In this document: in pieces, positions 26,061-34,831 of the stretch
How the letters are laid out: every line of letters starts with the position of its first letter
How positions within the stretch are numbered: position 1 is the stretch's first letter
Source of the DNA: Ferrovibrio sp036381655
GTDB taxonomy: Bacteria; Pseudomonadota; Alphaproteobacteria; Ferrovibrionales; Ferrovibrionaceae
NCBI RefSeq assembly: GCF_036381655.1
Contig: NZ_DASVCJ010000076.1
Span: 140,467 to 204,466 of the forward strand
Direction: 5' to 3'
Length of the DNA: 64,000 nucleotides
The notes under the pieces: model-generated
What the model saw: the letters and a program-made list of their open reading frames with translations, nothing else
What the model was told of the DNA's origin: nothing
Databases searched by the model: none
Program-made: the position numbers and the translations under genes

Positions 26061-27367
26061 ACGAACTTCATCTCGGCGCGTTGATTTGCGTCGTTTCCAT
26101 CCTCGTCCTCGCCACCGGTATCCCGGTCGCTTTCGGTCTCGGCGTCGTCTCTTTGGGCTTTATGCTGATACTGGAAGGCTGGGGCAGCCTCGATTTCCTG
26201 GCTGACACTTTGTTTGGCGGCCTCGACGACTTCACCCTGGTCTCCATCCCTATGTTTGTCGTCATGGGGGCGGCCGTTGCCTCTTCCCGGGCAGGTGGCG
26301 ATCTCTATGAAGTGCTGAATCGCTGGCTGAACCGGATTCCCGGCTCGCTGGTGATTTCGAATATCGGTGCCTGCGCTCTTTTCGCCGCCTTGACCGGCTC
26401 GTCGCCGGCGACCTGCGCCGCGATCGGCAAAATGGGCATCCCCGAAATGCGCCGGCGCGGCTATTCCGCCGACCTGGCGACAGGTTCGATTGCCGCCGGC
26501 GGCACGCTCGGAATCCTTATTCCGCCCAGCGTGACGATGATTCTCTACGGCATTGCCTCGGAAACTTCGATCGGCAAGCTTTTCCTGGCTGGCGTCCTGC
26601 CGGGGTTGCTGCTGACCGGTCTGTTCATGGCTTGGGCTTTGCTCTTGAGCTGGTACCGCGGTGAGAAGCTGACCAATTTCAGCCGCCGCTATTCCCTGGC
26701 TGAAAGGCTCGAGCTGCTGCCCCGCGTTGTGCCATTCGCGTTGGTGATCGTAGGCGTCATCTACGCTCTATATGGCGGTATCGCGACGCCATCCGAAGCG
26801 GCGGGTGTGGGCGCCTTGCTCTGCCTTCTCATGGTGATGGTGATCTACAAAGTCTGGAAGCCGCAGCAATTATGGCTGATCCTGCGCGACGGCATGCGCG
26901 AGAGCGGCATGCTGCTGATGATCATCGCCACCTCGATCTTGTTCGGCTACATGATGTCGAGCCTGTTCGTGACCCAGACCATCGCGCAATGGATCGCGGA
27001 GCTGGAGGTCAATCGCTGGATCTTGATGCTGTTCATCAATATCCTGCTCCTGGTGGCCGGATGCTTTCTGCCGCCCGCAGCGATCATCCTGATGACGACG
27101 CCTATTCTGGCTCCCATCATCACCAATGCCGGCTTCGATCCCATCTGGTTCGGCGTGATCTTTACGATCAACATGGAACTGGGCCTTATCACCCCGCCGG
27201 TTGGCCTCAACCTCTACGTCATCAACGGCATCTCGCCCGACGTGAAGCTGCCCACGATCCTGAAGGGAGCGCTTCCCTTCATGATCTGCATGATTATCGC
27301 CATCATCCTGCTCTGCGTCTTCCCAGAGATTGCGACGTGGCTGCCTGAAACCATGATGGGCAAATAG
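26057..27367 (+). CDS. TRAP transporter large membrane subunit (DctM family)
   Basis: A 436-residue permease subunit with about twelve membrane segments. Family motifs include the LTGSSPATCAAIGKMGIPEM segment, the AAGGTLGILIPPSVTMILYG re-entrant hairpin, and a second pseudo-repeat LPPAAIILMTTPILAPI...GLITPPVGLNLYVI near the C terminus. It begins at a GTG overlapping the dctQ stop. Together with the two preceding genes it forms a complete TRAP system. Confidence 0.93.
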   Translation: MNELHLGALICVVSILVLATGIPVAFGLGVVSLGFMLILEGWGSLDFLADTLFGGLDDFTLVSIPMFVVMGAAVASSRAGGDLYEVLNRWLNRIPGSLVISNIGACALFAALTGSSPATCAAIGKMGIPEMRRRGYSADLATGSIAAGGTLGILIPPSVTMILYGIASETSIGKLFLAGVLPGLLLTGLFMAWALLLSWYRGEKLTNFSRRYSLAERLELLPRVVPFALVIVGVIYALYGGIATPSEAAGVGALLCLLMVMVIYKVWKPQQLWLILRDGMRESGMLLMIIATSILFGYMMSSLFVTQTIAQWIAELEVNRWILMLFINILLLVAGCFLPPAAIILMTTPILAPIITNAGFDPIWFGVIFTINMELGLITPPVGLNLYVINGISPDVKLPTILKGALPFMICMIIAIILLCVFPEIATWLPETMMGK

Positions 27368-27377
27368 CGGAGACGTC

Positions 27378-28610
27378 ATGCCTGCCGCATGGCGGATCCT
27401 GATTTGCGCGTGTCTCAGCTACACGATCAGCCAATTCTATCGTTCGGCCAATGCCGTGATCGGTCCCGACCTGATGTCGGAACTGCAGCTGTCGCCGGAT
27501 GATCTCGGGATTCTGACCGGCGCATTCTTTCTGACCTTTTCCCTCTGCCAGGTTCCCGTCGGGATAGCTTTGGATCGCTGGGGGCCACGCCGGACCATTC
27601 TTTTCACCCTGCTCGTCGCTTTCTTGGGGGCGATAGGATTCGCCTGGGGACGGAACCTGAGCGAATTGACGGCCGCGCGGGTGGTGCTGGGCCTTGGCTG
27701 CTCGGCACTGCTGACCGGCCCCTTGGTATTGTTTTCTCGGTGGTTTCCGCCGGAGCGCTTTGCGCAGATGTCGGGAATTCTCATTGCGATCGGAAATGTC
27801 GGCGTGATCGCATCCACCGCACCGCTGGCATGGTTCACGGCGGCCTTTGGCTGGCGCAGCGCCTTCTATCTCACGGCATTGATAACCGTGGCGCTGATCG
27901 GATTGTCCTATCTCATCATTCACGATCAGCCGGATGCCGGAAAACTCCCGCCCGCCGGCAGGGAGACGTTTCGTCAGACCTTGCGCGGCATCGCAACCGT
28001 CATTCGCTTTCCCGCCTTTCCGCACCTCTTCGTCATCATTTTCACCGCCTACGCCACCTTCATCACCATTCTTGGTTTATGGGCAGGACCTTATCTGCAC
28101 GATGTGTACGGCCTCGACGCGGCGGAGCGAGGCAATGTCCTGGTCTTCATGGCGGTCGGCGCGGCGGCCGGCTATTTCATCTGGGGGCCTCTGGATCGCG
28201 TGTTCAATACGCGCAAATGGCTGCTGGCGGCAGGCCTGGGCGTGCAACTGCTCTGTTTGTCCGTGATCGTGTTTATGCCGCATCTCGGCATACCGGCTGT
28301 CACCGCGATTTTTGCGGTCATGGGGCTTGCCAATGGCTGCGTCGTCATGATCTTCGCGCATGCCCGCTCGGTTTTCCCGGCCCATCTGGCCGGCCGAGGG
28401 ATCACAACGCTGAATGTCGGCACCATGGGTGGAGCGGCCTTCCAGCAGATCGTGACAGGCTATGTGATGTCGTGGCAAACGCCCGCTGGAGCCGTGCCCG
28501 AAGAGCTTGCGTATCGTATCATTTTTGGCCTGCAAGCTATTCTGTTGTTGACGGCCTTATTGTTCTATCTTCGCACTCCGGACGCCAAGCCGCATCAGAT
28601 TGCCGAGTAA
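27378..28610 (+). CDS. Major facilitator superfamily transporter
   Basis: A 410-residue permease with twelve predicted membrane segments. It shows the MFS motif between segments 2 and 3 as VGIALDRWGPRRT, and ARVVLGLGCSALLTGPLVLFSRWFP in segments 4-5. GGAGACGTC precedes the ATG. It follows the TRAP large subunit by ten bases and its stop codon directly touches the ATG of the acyl-CoA synthetase, so it belongs to the same operon. The substrate is unknown; it may take up or export the same carboxylate as the TRAP system. Confidence 0.9.
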   Translation: MPAAWRILICACLSYTISQFYRSANAVIGPDLMSELQLSPDDLGILTGAFFLTFSLCQVPVGIALDRWGPRRTILFTLLVAFLGAIGFAWGRNLSELTAARVVLGLGCSALLTGPLVLFSRWFPPERFAQMSGILIAIGNVGVIASTAPLAWFTAAFGWRSAFYLTALITVALIGLSYLIIHDQPDAGKLPPAGRETFRQTLRGIATVIRFPAFPHLFVIIFTAYATFITILGLWAGPYLHDVYGLDAAERGNVLVFMAVGAAAGYFIWGPLDRVFNTRKWLLAAGLGVQLLCLSVIVFMPHLGIPAVTAIFAVMGLANGCVVMIFAHARSVFPAHLAGRGITTLNVGTMGGAAFQQIVTGYVMSWQTPAGAVPEELAYRIIFGLQAILLLTALLFYLRTPDAKPHQIAE

Positions 28611-30137
28611 ATGACTGATTCCGTTCCTGCCCGCTTCAACATGGCCCGCTATTGCCTGGCCGACAATGCCAGACGGCACCCGGACAAGACCGCAATGATC
28701 CTGGTGGGAGCCGATAACGAACTCCGCATGACTTTCGGCGAGGTGGACCTGGCCGTGCGGCGGCTGGCTGCCGGATTGCGCGGCCTCGGTCTGCCCCCGG
28801 GCAGCCGTGTGATGATTCGCATGGCCAACGATGCCGATTATGCGCTGACCTATTTCGCCACCATGGCGGCGGGGTATGTCGCCCTGCCTTCGAGTTCTCA
28901 GCTGACCGCCGCCGAAGCGGCGTATCTTCTGGAGAATTCCGGCGCGGCGGTCGTCGCAGCCAGCGCCGAGCTGGCTAAGGGCCTGCGCCTGCCGGATGGT
29001 GTCGTACTGATCGATCCGGCCCGGCTCGCGCAGCTCAAGCAGTCCGAGCCGGTGGCCGATTACGCCGACACGGCCGCGGATGATCCCGCCTATCTCGTTT
29101 ATACCTCCGGGACGACCGGCAAGGCCAAGGGCGTTCTTCATGCCCAGCGTGCTGCCTGGGGGCGCCGGCCGATGTACGCCGGATGGCTCGGCCTCCATGA
29201 AGACGACGTCATGCTGCATGCCGGGGCCTTCAACTGGACCTATACGCTCGGCGTCGGGCTTGTCGATCCCTGGGCGGTTGGCGCGACGACTGTGCTGTAT
29301 AACGGGCCGCGCGATATTCAGGTCTGGCCGAAGCTGCTGGAAAAATACCGGGCAACAATATTCGCGGCGGTGCCGACATTGTATCGCCAGATCCTGAAAT
29401 ATTGTGATCTCTCGGCAGTCGATCTTTCCGCTTTCCGGCACGGCGTCACTGCAGGCGAGGCACTGCCGCCTGCATTACTGGCCGAGTGGCAGGAGCGTAC
29501 CGGAAAGCCGCTCTACGAGGCGTTGGGCATGTCGGAGATTTCCACGTATATCTCGACTGGGCCTGGCATGAAGGTAAAGCCTGGCAGCCCCGGCAAGCCG
29601 CAGGCCGGACGCCGCATTGCCATTCTTCCGCCAGAGGGTGACGGTACGGAACCGCTGCCGCAGGGCGAGGTCGGCCTGCTGGCAGTGCATCGCTCGGACC
29701 CGTCCCTCATGCTGGGCTATTGGAACCGCCCCGACGAGGAGGCTCTGGTCTTTCGCGGCGAGTGGTTTTGCGGCGGCGACCTCGCCAGTATCGACGCAGA
29801 TGGCTATGTCTGGCATCACGGCCGCAACAACGATGTGATGAACGCAATGGGTTATCGCGTCTCCCCGGTCGAGGTGGAGGCCGCCATCGCCGAACACCCG
29901 GCCATCGCCGAAGTCGCCGTCACCGAAATGACGGTGCGCAGCGACGTTTCGGTGATCGCCGCCTATGTCGTGCTGCGTGAAGGGAACAGCGCCTCCAGCG
30001 AAGAACTCCAGGCCTTCGCGCATGAGCGGCTGGCCGCCTATAAATGCCCGCGCGAATGGCGCTTCGTGACGAGCCTGCCGCGCACCGCGAATGGCAAGGT
30101 GCAGCGCAAAAAACTGCCGGAAACCTCTGTCGCCTGA
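28611..30137 (+). CDS. AMP-dependent acyl-CoA synthetase
   Basis: A 508-residue ANL-superfamily ligase that activates a carboxylic acid through an acyl-AMP to the CoA thioester. Motif A5-type P loop is YTSGTTGKAKGV (164-175). The YEALGMSEIS segment, the GEWFCGGDLASID motif, the hinge region GRNNDVMNAMGYRVSPVEVE and the catalytic lysine in RTANGKVQRKKL are all present. Its ATG is immediately after the MFS stop. The architecture and size are close to benzoate/medium-chain ligases, but the exact acid cannot be named. It is the last gene of the TRAP-MFS operon. Confidence 0.9.
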   Translation: MTDSVPARFNMARYCLADNARRHPDKTAMILVGADNELRMTFGEVDLAVRRLAAGLRGLGLPPGSRVMIRMANDADYALTYFATMAAGYVALPSSSQLTAAEAAYLLENSGAAVVAASAELAKGLRLPDGVVLIDPARLAQLKQSEPVADYADTAADDPAYLVYTSGTTGKAKGVLHAQRAAWGRRPMYAGWLGLHEDDVMLHAGAFNWTYTLGVGLVDPWAVGATTVLYNGPRDIQVWPKLLEKYRATIFAAVPTLYRQILKYCDLSAVDLSAFRHGVTAGEALPPALLAEWQERTGKPLYEALGMSEISTYISTGPGMKVKPGSPGKPQAGRRIAILPPEGDGTEPLPQGEVGLLAVHRSDPSLMLGYWNRPDEEALVFRGEWFCGGDLASIDADGYVWHHGRNNDVMNAMGYRVSPVEVEAAIAEHPAIAEVAVTEMTVRSDVSVIAAYVVLREGNSASSEELQAFAHERLAAYKCPREWRFVTSLPRTANGKVQRKKLPETSVA

Positions 30138-30197
30138 TCTCCCGCCGCTTGGCATCCCGCTTGCAGTCTCACTGCCAAAGCAAGCGTGGAGATCAAG

Positions 30198-30875
30198 ATG
30201 AGCCTGGCTACCTCTGCCGCCGCGAAGGCGTTATTCGGCGATTTGCTGACCCCACAGCAGAAGGTCGCTGCCAATACGCCAGCAACGTTGGTTGCGGAAA
30301 AATTCGCGGATTATCTGGAAGAGAATCAGCAACTTGGCAAAACCGGCGGTGCCGGGTCGCACCCTGCCCCCAAACCCGAGGACCTGATAAAAGGCCTGTT
30401 CGGCAATGCCTATGATCCCGGGACGAAGTCCGTGCGGCTGGATAAAATCACTGCCGAAATCCAAAAGCGCTCGGCAAAATTTGCCCAGGCCTTCCGTGAA
30501 ACTCTGGCCTCGCAGGGGATCGATCCCAACAGCCCGATCGCACTCAGCGTCGGTGCCGATGGCCGGGTCATCGTAGACAACAGTAATCCCGATGCCGAGG
30601 CGATCTCTAAAATTTTCGCCGAGAACCCCGATCTGGCCCAGGCCTATCGCGATATTGCGGTCCAGAATGACCATCTCGCGATGCTTCAGGTGGGGGCGGC
30701 CTATGTGAAGGAGTGGCAGGCAGCGAAGACGGAAGTCGACAGGTCCGCGATCTGGAATCGCTATAGCGGTCTGATGGACCGGCTCGCCGGCTTGTTCCAA
30801 GGGCGCATGACATTCGGCGCGGGCACCGCCATTCCAGCCAGTCAGCAGATCGTCCTGCGCATGGGGCTGGGTTGA
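30198..30875 (+). CDS. Hypothetical protein
   Basis: A 225-residue protein that I do not recognise. It has no signal peptide or membrane segment. The N terminus is alanine-rich (MSLATSAAAKALFGDLL); the middle contains GIDPNSPIALSVGADGRVIVDNSNPDAEAISKIF, which reads like a small beta element followed by helices, and the rest is mostly helical. The ATG at 30198 was chosen because GGAG lies eight bases before it; a GTG twelve bases upstream is less likely. It stands 60 bases after the acyl-CoA synthetase and is convergent with kefB. Composition resembles that of the neighbours, so it is likely a real gene. Confidence 0.65.
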   Translation: MSLATSAAAKALFGDLLTPQQKVAANTPATLVAEKFADYLEENQQLGKTGGAGSHPAPKPEDLIKGLFGNAYDPGTKSVRLDKITAEIQKRSAKFAQAFRETLASQGIDPNSPIALSVGADGRVIVDNSNPDAEAISKIFAENPDLAQAYRDIAVQNDHLAMLQVGAAYVKEWQAAKTEVDRSAIWNRYSGLMDRLAGLFQGRMTFGAGTAIPASQQIVLRMGLG

Positions 30876-30893
30876 CCTGAAGCCGGACTTATA

Positions 30894-32702
30894 TCAGTCC
30901 CAGCCCAGGCCGCGCGCCTCCTGCTGCGCGCGCTCGTCGGCTTCCAGGTTTTGCTGCAGGCGCGCGCGCGCCTGTTGCTGCAGCGTGATCCGTTTGTTGA
31001 TATCCTCATTCCAATGGGCGTGGATTTCGGCCAGTAATACCTCGTTATGCTGCTTGAACAGCAGCGCCTTCTTTCGCGCGGCATAAGCGGGTTGCCCCAA
31101 AGCCCGTAAGGTTTCTTCGCCCAGCCGCAATGCGGAATGGAATGTCTCTCGCTCGATCACCGAAACCTTGCGGTCCATCAGCGCAATTGCGTGTGGCAGA
31201 TCTCGGGCCCGGGCTACGATTTGCAGGTGCGGAAAATGTTTCTGCGCCAGATCGATTAGGTCGAGCGACGCGTCCACCGAATCGACGGCCACGACGAGAA
31301 CCTTTGCTTTTGCCGCACCCGCAGCTTCGAGCAGGTCTAGCCTGGTCGCATCGCCATAGAATACCTTGAAGCCGAACTGACGGAGCGTATCAACGATTTC
31401 CGGGTCATGATCGAGTATCGTCGCGCCGATGCGATCAGCGTAAAGCAGGCGGGCGACAATCTGCCCGAACCTTCCAAAGCCGGCAACGATTACGGGATTG
31501 CCATCGTCGGCGGGGAGATCGTGCGGCCGCTCGCCGACCCTGCTGAATCGCGGCTCGATCAGCCGATCGTTGACCAGGACCAATAGCGGAGACAGCACCA
31601 TCGATATGGCGACTGCAACGATCAGCAGCCGCATCGTCTCGTTGTCTAAGATGCCGATTCTCGTGGCGCTATTGAACAGTACGAAGGCGAATTCGCCGCC
31701 CTGGGCGAGGAGAAAGGTGAAAAGCGCCGTCTGGCTGTTTGGAATTTTCGCCACGCGCGCCAACAGGAGAAGGACGACGCCTTTCACCGCCAGTAGAGCA
31801 GCCGTTAGGCCGAGCACGCGCCCCGGATTATCTATCAGCAGGCCGAAATCCACCGACATGCCGATGGCAACGAAAAACAGCCCCAGCAAGAGCCCTTTGA
31901 ACGGTTCGATATCGCTTTCCAGTTCGTGACGGTATTCGGACTCGGCCAGCAGCACGCCGGCAAGAAAGGCTCCCAGTGCCATGGACAGGCCGACGAACTG
32001 CATCAGCAATGCGATGCTCAGCACCAGAAGCAAGGCAACCGCCGTGAACACCTCACGAAGGCCGGATTCCGCGACTAGGCGAAATATCGGCCGGGTCAGA
32101 TACCTGCCGCCGAACACAATGGCTGCGATTGCCGCTATGCCTTTAAGGACGTCGCGCCAATCCATGCCGGCGGTAACGGCATCGGGTCCCCATGCCAGCA
32201 ATGGCAGCAGCGCCAGGATGGGAACGACCGCCATATCCTGAAACAGCAGGATCGAGATACTCGCCCGCCCGCCCGGAGTGCCCAGCAGCTTACGTTCGTT
32301 TAACGGTTGAAGCGCAATCGCGGTGGATGACAGTGAAAGCCCCAGGCCCGCAATCAGGGCCTTCTGCCAGGACCACTCCATCGCCAGCACAAACAATACG
32401 GCAAGTATAACCGCGGAAATCAGCACCTGCCCCGTTCCCATGCCGATGATCGGGCCTCTCATCTTCCATAGCCGCTTGGGGTCGAGCTCCAGTCCTATGA
32501 CGAACAGCAGCAGCACGACGCCAAATTCAGAGAAATGCAGGATGGCATCGACGTCGGCGATCAGGCGCAAACCCCAGGGCCCGATCACAATTCCCGCGAT
32601 CAGGTAGCCGAGCACCGATCCGAACCCAAGCCGCTTGCTGATGGGAACTGCAATGACGGCTGCGGCAAGGTAGATCACGGCATTGAGCAGCAGACCATCC
32701 AT
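30894..32702 (-). CDS. kefB: Monovalent cation:proton antiporter-2, KefB/KefC type
   Basis: A 602-residue CPA2 transporter for potassium efflux in exchange for protons. Residues 1 to about 380 carry twelve membrane segments with the family signature GLGLSLSSTAIALQPLNERKLLGTPGG and LLFQDMAVVPILALLPL. A cytoplasmic RCK_N domain follows from about 405: VIVAGFGRFGQIVARLL, LDHDPEIVDTLRQFGFKVFYGDATR, VVAVDSVDASLDLI, which in Kef proteins binds nucleotide and glutathione adducts. The C-terminal 60 residues are charged and helical. The ancillary oxidoreductase gene lies ten bases upstream. Glutathione gating is inferred from family. Confidence 0.93.
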   Translation of the reverse strand: MDGLLLNAVIYLAAAVIAVPISKRLGFGSVLGYLIAGIVIGPWGLRLIADVDAILHFSEFGVVLLLFVIGLELDPKRLWKMRGPIIGMGTGQVLISAVILAVLFVLAMEWSWQKALIAGLGLSLSSTAIALQPLNERKLLGTPGGRASISILLFQDMAVVPILALLPLLAWGPDAVTAGMDWRDVLKGIAAIAAIVFGGRYLTRPIFRLVAESGLREVFTAVALLLVLSIALLMQFVGLSMALGAFLAGVLLAESEYRHELESDIEPFKGLLLGLFFVAIGMSVDFGLLIDNPGRVLGLTAALLAVKGVVLLLLARVAKIPNSQTALFTFLLAQGGEFAFVLFNSATRIGILDNETMRLLIVAVAISMVLSPLLVLVNDRLIEPRFSRVGERPHDLPADDGNPVIVAGFGRFGQIVARLLYADRIGATILDHDPEIVDTLRQFGFKVFYGDATRLDLLEAAGAAKAKVLVVAVDSVDASLDLIDLAQKHFPHLQIVARARDLPHAIALMDRKVSVIERETFHSALRLGEETLRALGQPAYAARKKALLFKQHNEVLLAEIHAHWNEDINKRITLQQQARARLQQNLEADERAQQEARGLGWD

Positions 32703-32711
32703 GCCGCGCTC

Positions 32712-33320
32712 CTAGCGATCGGTTGCCGGCACTGCCGGTTGCTCGCAAGCCGGCTGGCTCTTCGGATGCGGATAGGACGACAGCCACTCCCGGTACCTGC
32801 GCGCATGCGCAGCAACATCCGCTGCGGATTTGAGCCGCACGCCTTGGAACAGGAATGGCGCGCGGTAGCTCATGCCGCAAAGCTGGGCGGACAACTCGAA
32901 TGGCCGCAACAATTCCACGATCGAGTGCCGGTTGTACCCTTCCGCGCGATAGGCGGTATCCGGTCCGCCGGTGGATATCGCCTGTACCAGCTCCTTGCCC
33001 TTCAGGGCCGTACCTCCGGTGCCATAAGCCCAGCCATATTCGAGGACAGCGTCCATCCATTCCTTCAGCAGCGATGGGCAGGAATACCAATACAGCGGGT
33101 GCTGCATGACAACGACGTCATGGGCCAGCAGCGCCGCCTGCTCGCGTTTGATGTCGACATGAAAATCCGGATAGGTCTCGTAAAGATCGTGAACGGTCAC
33201 GCGCGGCAGGTCAGCCACCGCCTCCACCATGGCCCGGTTCACCCGCGACATATGCGGGTAAGGATGCGCGAACAGCACCAGTATCGCGGGCTTGTCGGTA
33301 AGGTCTGTCGTCACGCGCAT
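32712..33320 (-). CDS. kefF: NAD(P)H oxidoreductase, KefF/KefG type
   Basis: A 202-residue flavodoxin-fold quinone reductase. The FMN-binding loop is LFAHPYPHMSRVN; the VVMQHPLYWYSCPSLLKEWMD and GWAYGTGG motifs are standard for KefF/KefG/MdaB-like proteins, which bind the Kef antiporter and enhance its activity. Co-location with kefB supports that role; whether it is closer to KefF or KefG cannot be decided. The first ATG has AAGGCGG directly in front; a GTG two codons later would be better spaced, so the exact start is open. The dehydrogenase gene ends ten bases upstream. Confidence 0.88.
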   Translation of the reverse strand: MRVTTDLTDKPAILVLFAHPYPHMSRVNRAMVEAVADLPRVTVHDLYETYPDFHVDIKREQAALLAHDVVVMQHPLYWYSCPSLLKEWMDAVLEYGWAYGTGGTALKGKELVQAISTGGPDTAYRAEGYNRHSIVELLRPFELSAQLCGMSYRAPFLFQGVRLKSAADVAAHARRYREWLSSYPHPKSQPACEQPAVPATDR

Positions 33321-33330
33321 CCGCCTTCAG

Positions 33331-34092
33331 CTAGGTAACCGCCAGACCATCGTCCGCAGCGATGATGGCGCCATTGAGAAAACGCGCTTCGTCGGAGGCA
33401 AGCAGCAGCAGCAGCCCGTCGAGATCCTTCGGCTCGCCGACCCGCTTCCGCGGCAGCATCTCCATCAGTTTCTTGCCGCCCGGCGTCGACCAGTATTCGC
33501 GGTTGATCTCGGTCTCGATATAGCCTGGGCAGATCGCATTGGTGTTGATGCCGTACCGTGCCCATTCCAGCGCCATCGCCTTGGTCATCTGGACCACTGC
33601 CGCTTTTGACATGCAATAGACGGAGAGCTGGCTGAGCACCCGCAGACCTGCCACGGAAGCGATGTTGATGATGCGTCCGGCCTTGCCTTTGGCGATCATC
33701 TCCTTCGCTGCGGCCTGGGCGACGAAGAAGGCGCCCTTGGTGTTGGTGTCCATGATGAAGTCGTAGTCCTCCGGCGTCACATCCGTGATCCTGGCCTGCC
33801 GGCTGACGCCCGAATTGTTGACCAGGATGTCGACGCCGCCCAGCTTGCCGGTCACTTCGGCGAAAGCACCCTGAACGTTGTCGTAGTCGTTGACATCCAG
33901 TTTGACCGTGATCGCTCGGCCGCCGGCGGCATTCACCTTCTCGGCCAGTGCGGCAAGCCTGTCGGTCCGGCGGGCCGCCAGGGCGACGGTCGCGCCTGCC
34001 CCGCTCAGGAGTTCGGCAAAACGTTCGCCGAGCCCGCTGCTGGCCCCGGTAATGACGGCAACCTTGCCCTTCAAATTGGTTCCTTGGGTCAT
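33331..34092 (-). CDS. Short-chain dehydrogenase/reductase
   Basis: A 253-residue classical SDR. The cofactor motif is TGASSGLGERFAELL; NNSG is the structural NNAG-equivalent; the catalytic triad is Ser in IASVAGL and Tyr-x3-Lys in YCMSK. The AARRTDR stretch after beta-2 suggests NADP(H) preference (inference). The start at 34092 has GGAGG six bases upstream; the frame is open for another 18 codons without support. First gene of the unit SDR-kefF-kefB, divergent from the FrnE-like gene. The substrate is unknown. Confidence 0.9.
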   Translation of the reverse strand: MTQGTNLKGKVAVITGASSGLGERFAELLSGAGATVALAARRTDRLAALAEKVNAAGGRAITVKLDVNDYDNVQGAFAEVTGKLGGVDILVNNSGVSRQARITDVTPEDYDFIMDTNTKGAFFVAQAAAKEMIAKGKAGRIINIASVAGLRVLSQLSVYCMSKAAVVQMTKAMALEWARYGINTNAICPGYIETEINREYWSTPGGKKLMEMLPRKRVGEPKDLDGLLLLLASDEARFLNGAIIAADDGLAVT

Positions 34093-34186
34093 CGAATCCT
34101 CCAGATTTTCAGACCGGATGGTCGGGGCTCGCGGAATTGCGGTCAAGGGGCTGGCCGGAACGACTATATCGCGCTACCGTTGCGAT

Positions 34187-34831
34187 ATGCGTATCGAAAT
34201 CGTTTCCGACGTCATCTGCCCCTGGTGCTTCATCGGCAAGCGCCGGCTCGAACAGGCCATGGCTCAGCGCCCCGACATGGAATTCCAGATCGGCTGGCGC
34301 CCGTTTCAACTCAACCCCGACATGCCAAAGGAGGGCGCCGACCGGAAGGCTTACCTGGAAGCCAAATTCGGCGGTCCCGCCCGCGCCAGCGAAATTTACG
34401 CCCGGATAACAGCCGAAGGCGCCAAGGAAGGCATTCCCTTCGATTTCAACGGGATCACGCGAACCCCGAATACGCTGGCCGCGCATACAGTCTTGCGTTG
34501 GGCACTGAATGCCGGTGTGCAGAATGAGCTAAAGGAGCGGCTGTTCCGGCTTTACTTCATCGAAGGCCAGAATATCGGCGACCATCAGATCCTGGCCGAT
34601 GCCGCAGCAGCCGAAGGTATGGATGGCGCATTGGTGAAGTCCCTGCTCGACGAGGGTCGGGATACCGATGTAATCCAGTCAGAGGACCAGATGGCGCGCG
34701 AACTGGGCATCACCGGTGTGCCCTTCTTCATTTTCGAGCGGCGCTATGGCGTTCCAGGAGCGCAGGATCCAACCGTGCTGCTCGAGGTGATCGACAAGGT
34801 CGCCGAAGCGATGGCCAGACCCGCCAGCTAG
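34187..34831 (+). CDS. DsbA family oxidoreductase, FrnE-like
   Basis: A 214-residue thioredoxin-fold protein with the CPWC active site at residues 11-14 and the helical insertion typical of FrnE / 2-hydroxychromene-2-carboxylate isomerase-like proteins. The GITGVPFFIFERRYGVPGAQ cis-proline region closes the fold. There is no signal peptide, so it is cytosolic. The start at 34187 gives the family's MRIEIVSDVICPWCFIGKRRLE; the longer open frame upstream is antisense to the SDR gene. The stop codon shares the tetranucleotide CTAG with the stop of the convergent mfd gene. Confidence 0.9.
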   Translation: MRIEIVSDVICPWCFIGKRRLEQAMAQRPDMEFQIGWRPFQLNPDMPKEGADRKAYLEAKFGGPARASEIYARITAEGAKEGIPFDFNGITRTPNTLAAHTVLRWALNAGVQNELKERLFRLYFIEGQNIGDHQILADAAAAEGMDGALVKSLLDEGRDTDVIQSEDQMARELGITGVPFFIFERRYGVPGAQDPTVLLEVIDKVAEAMARPAS

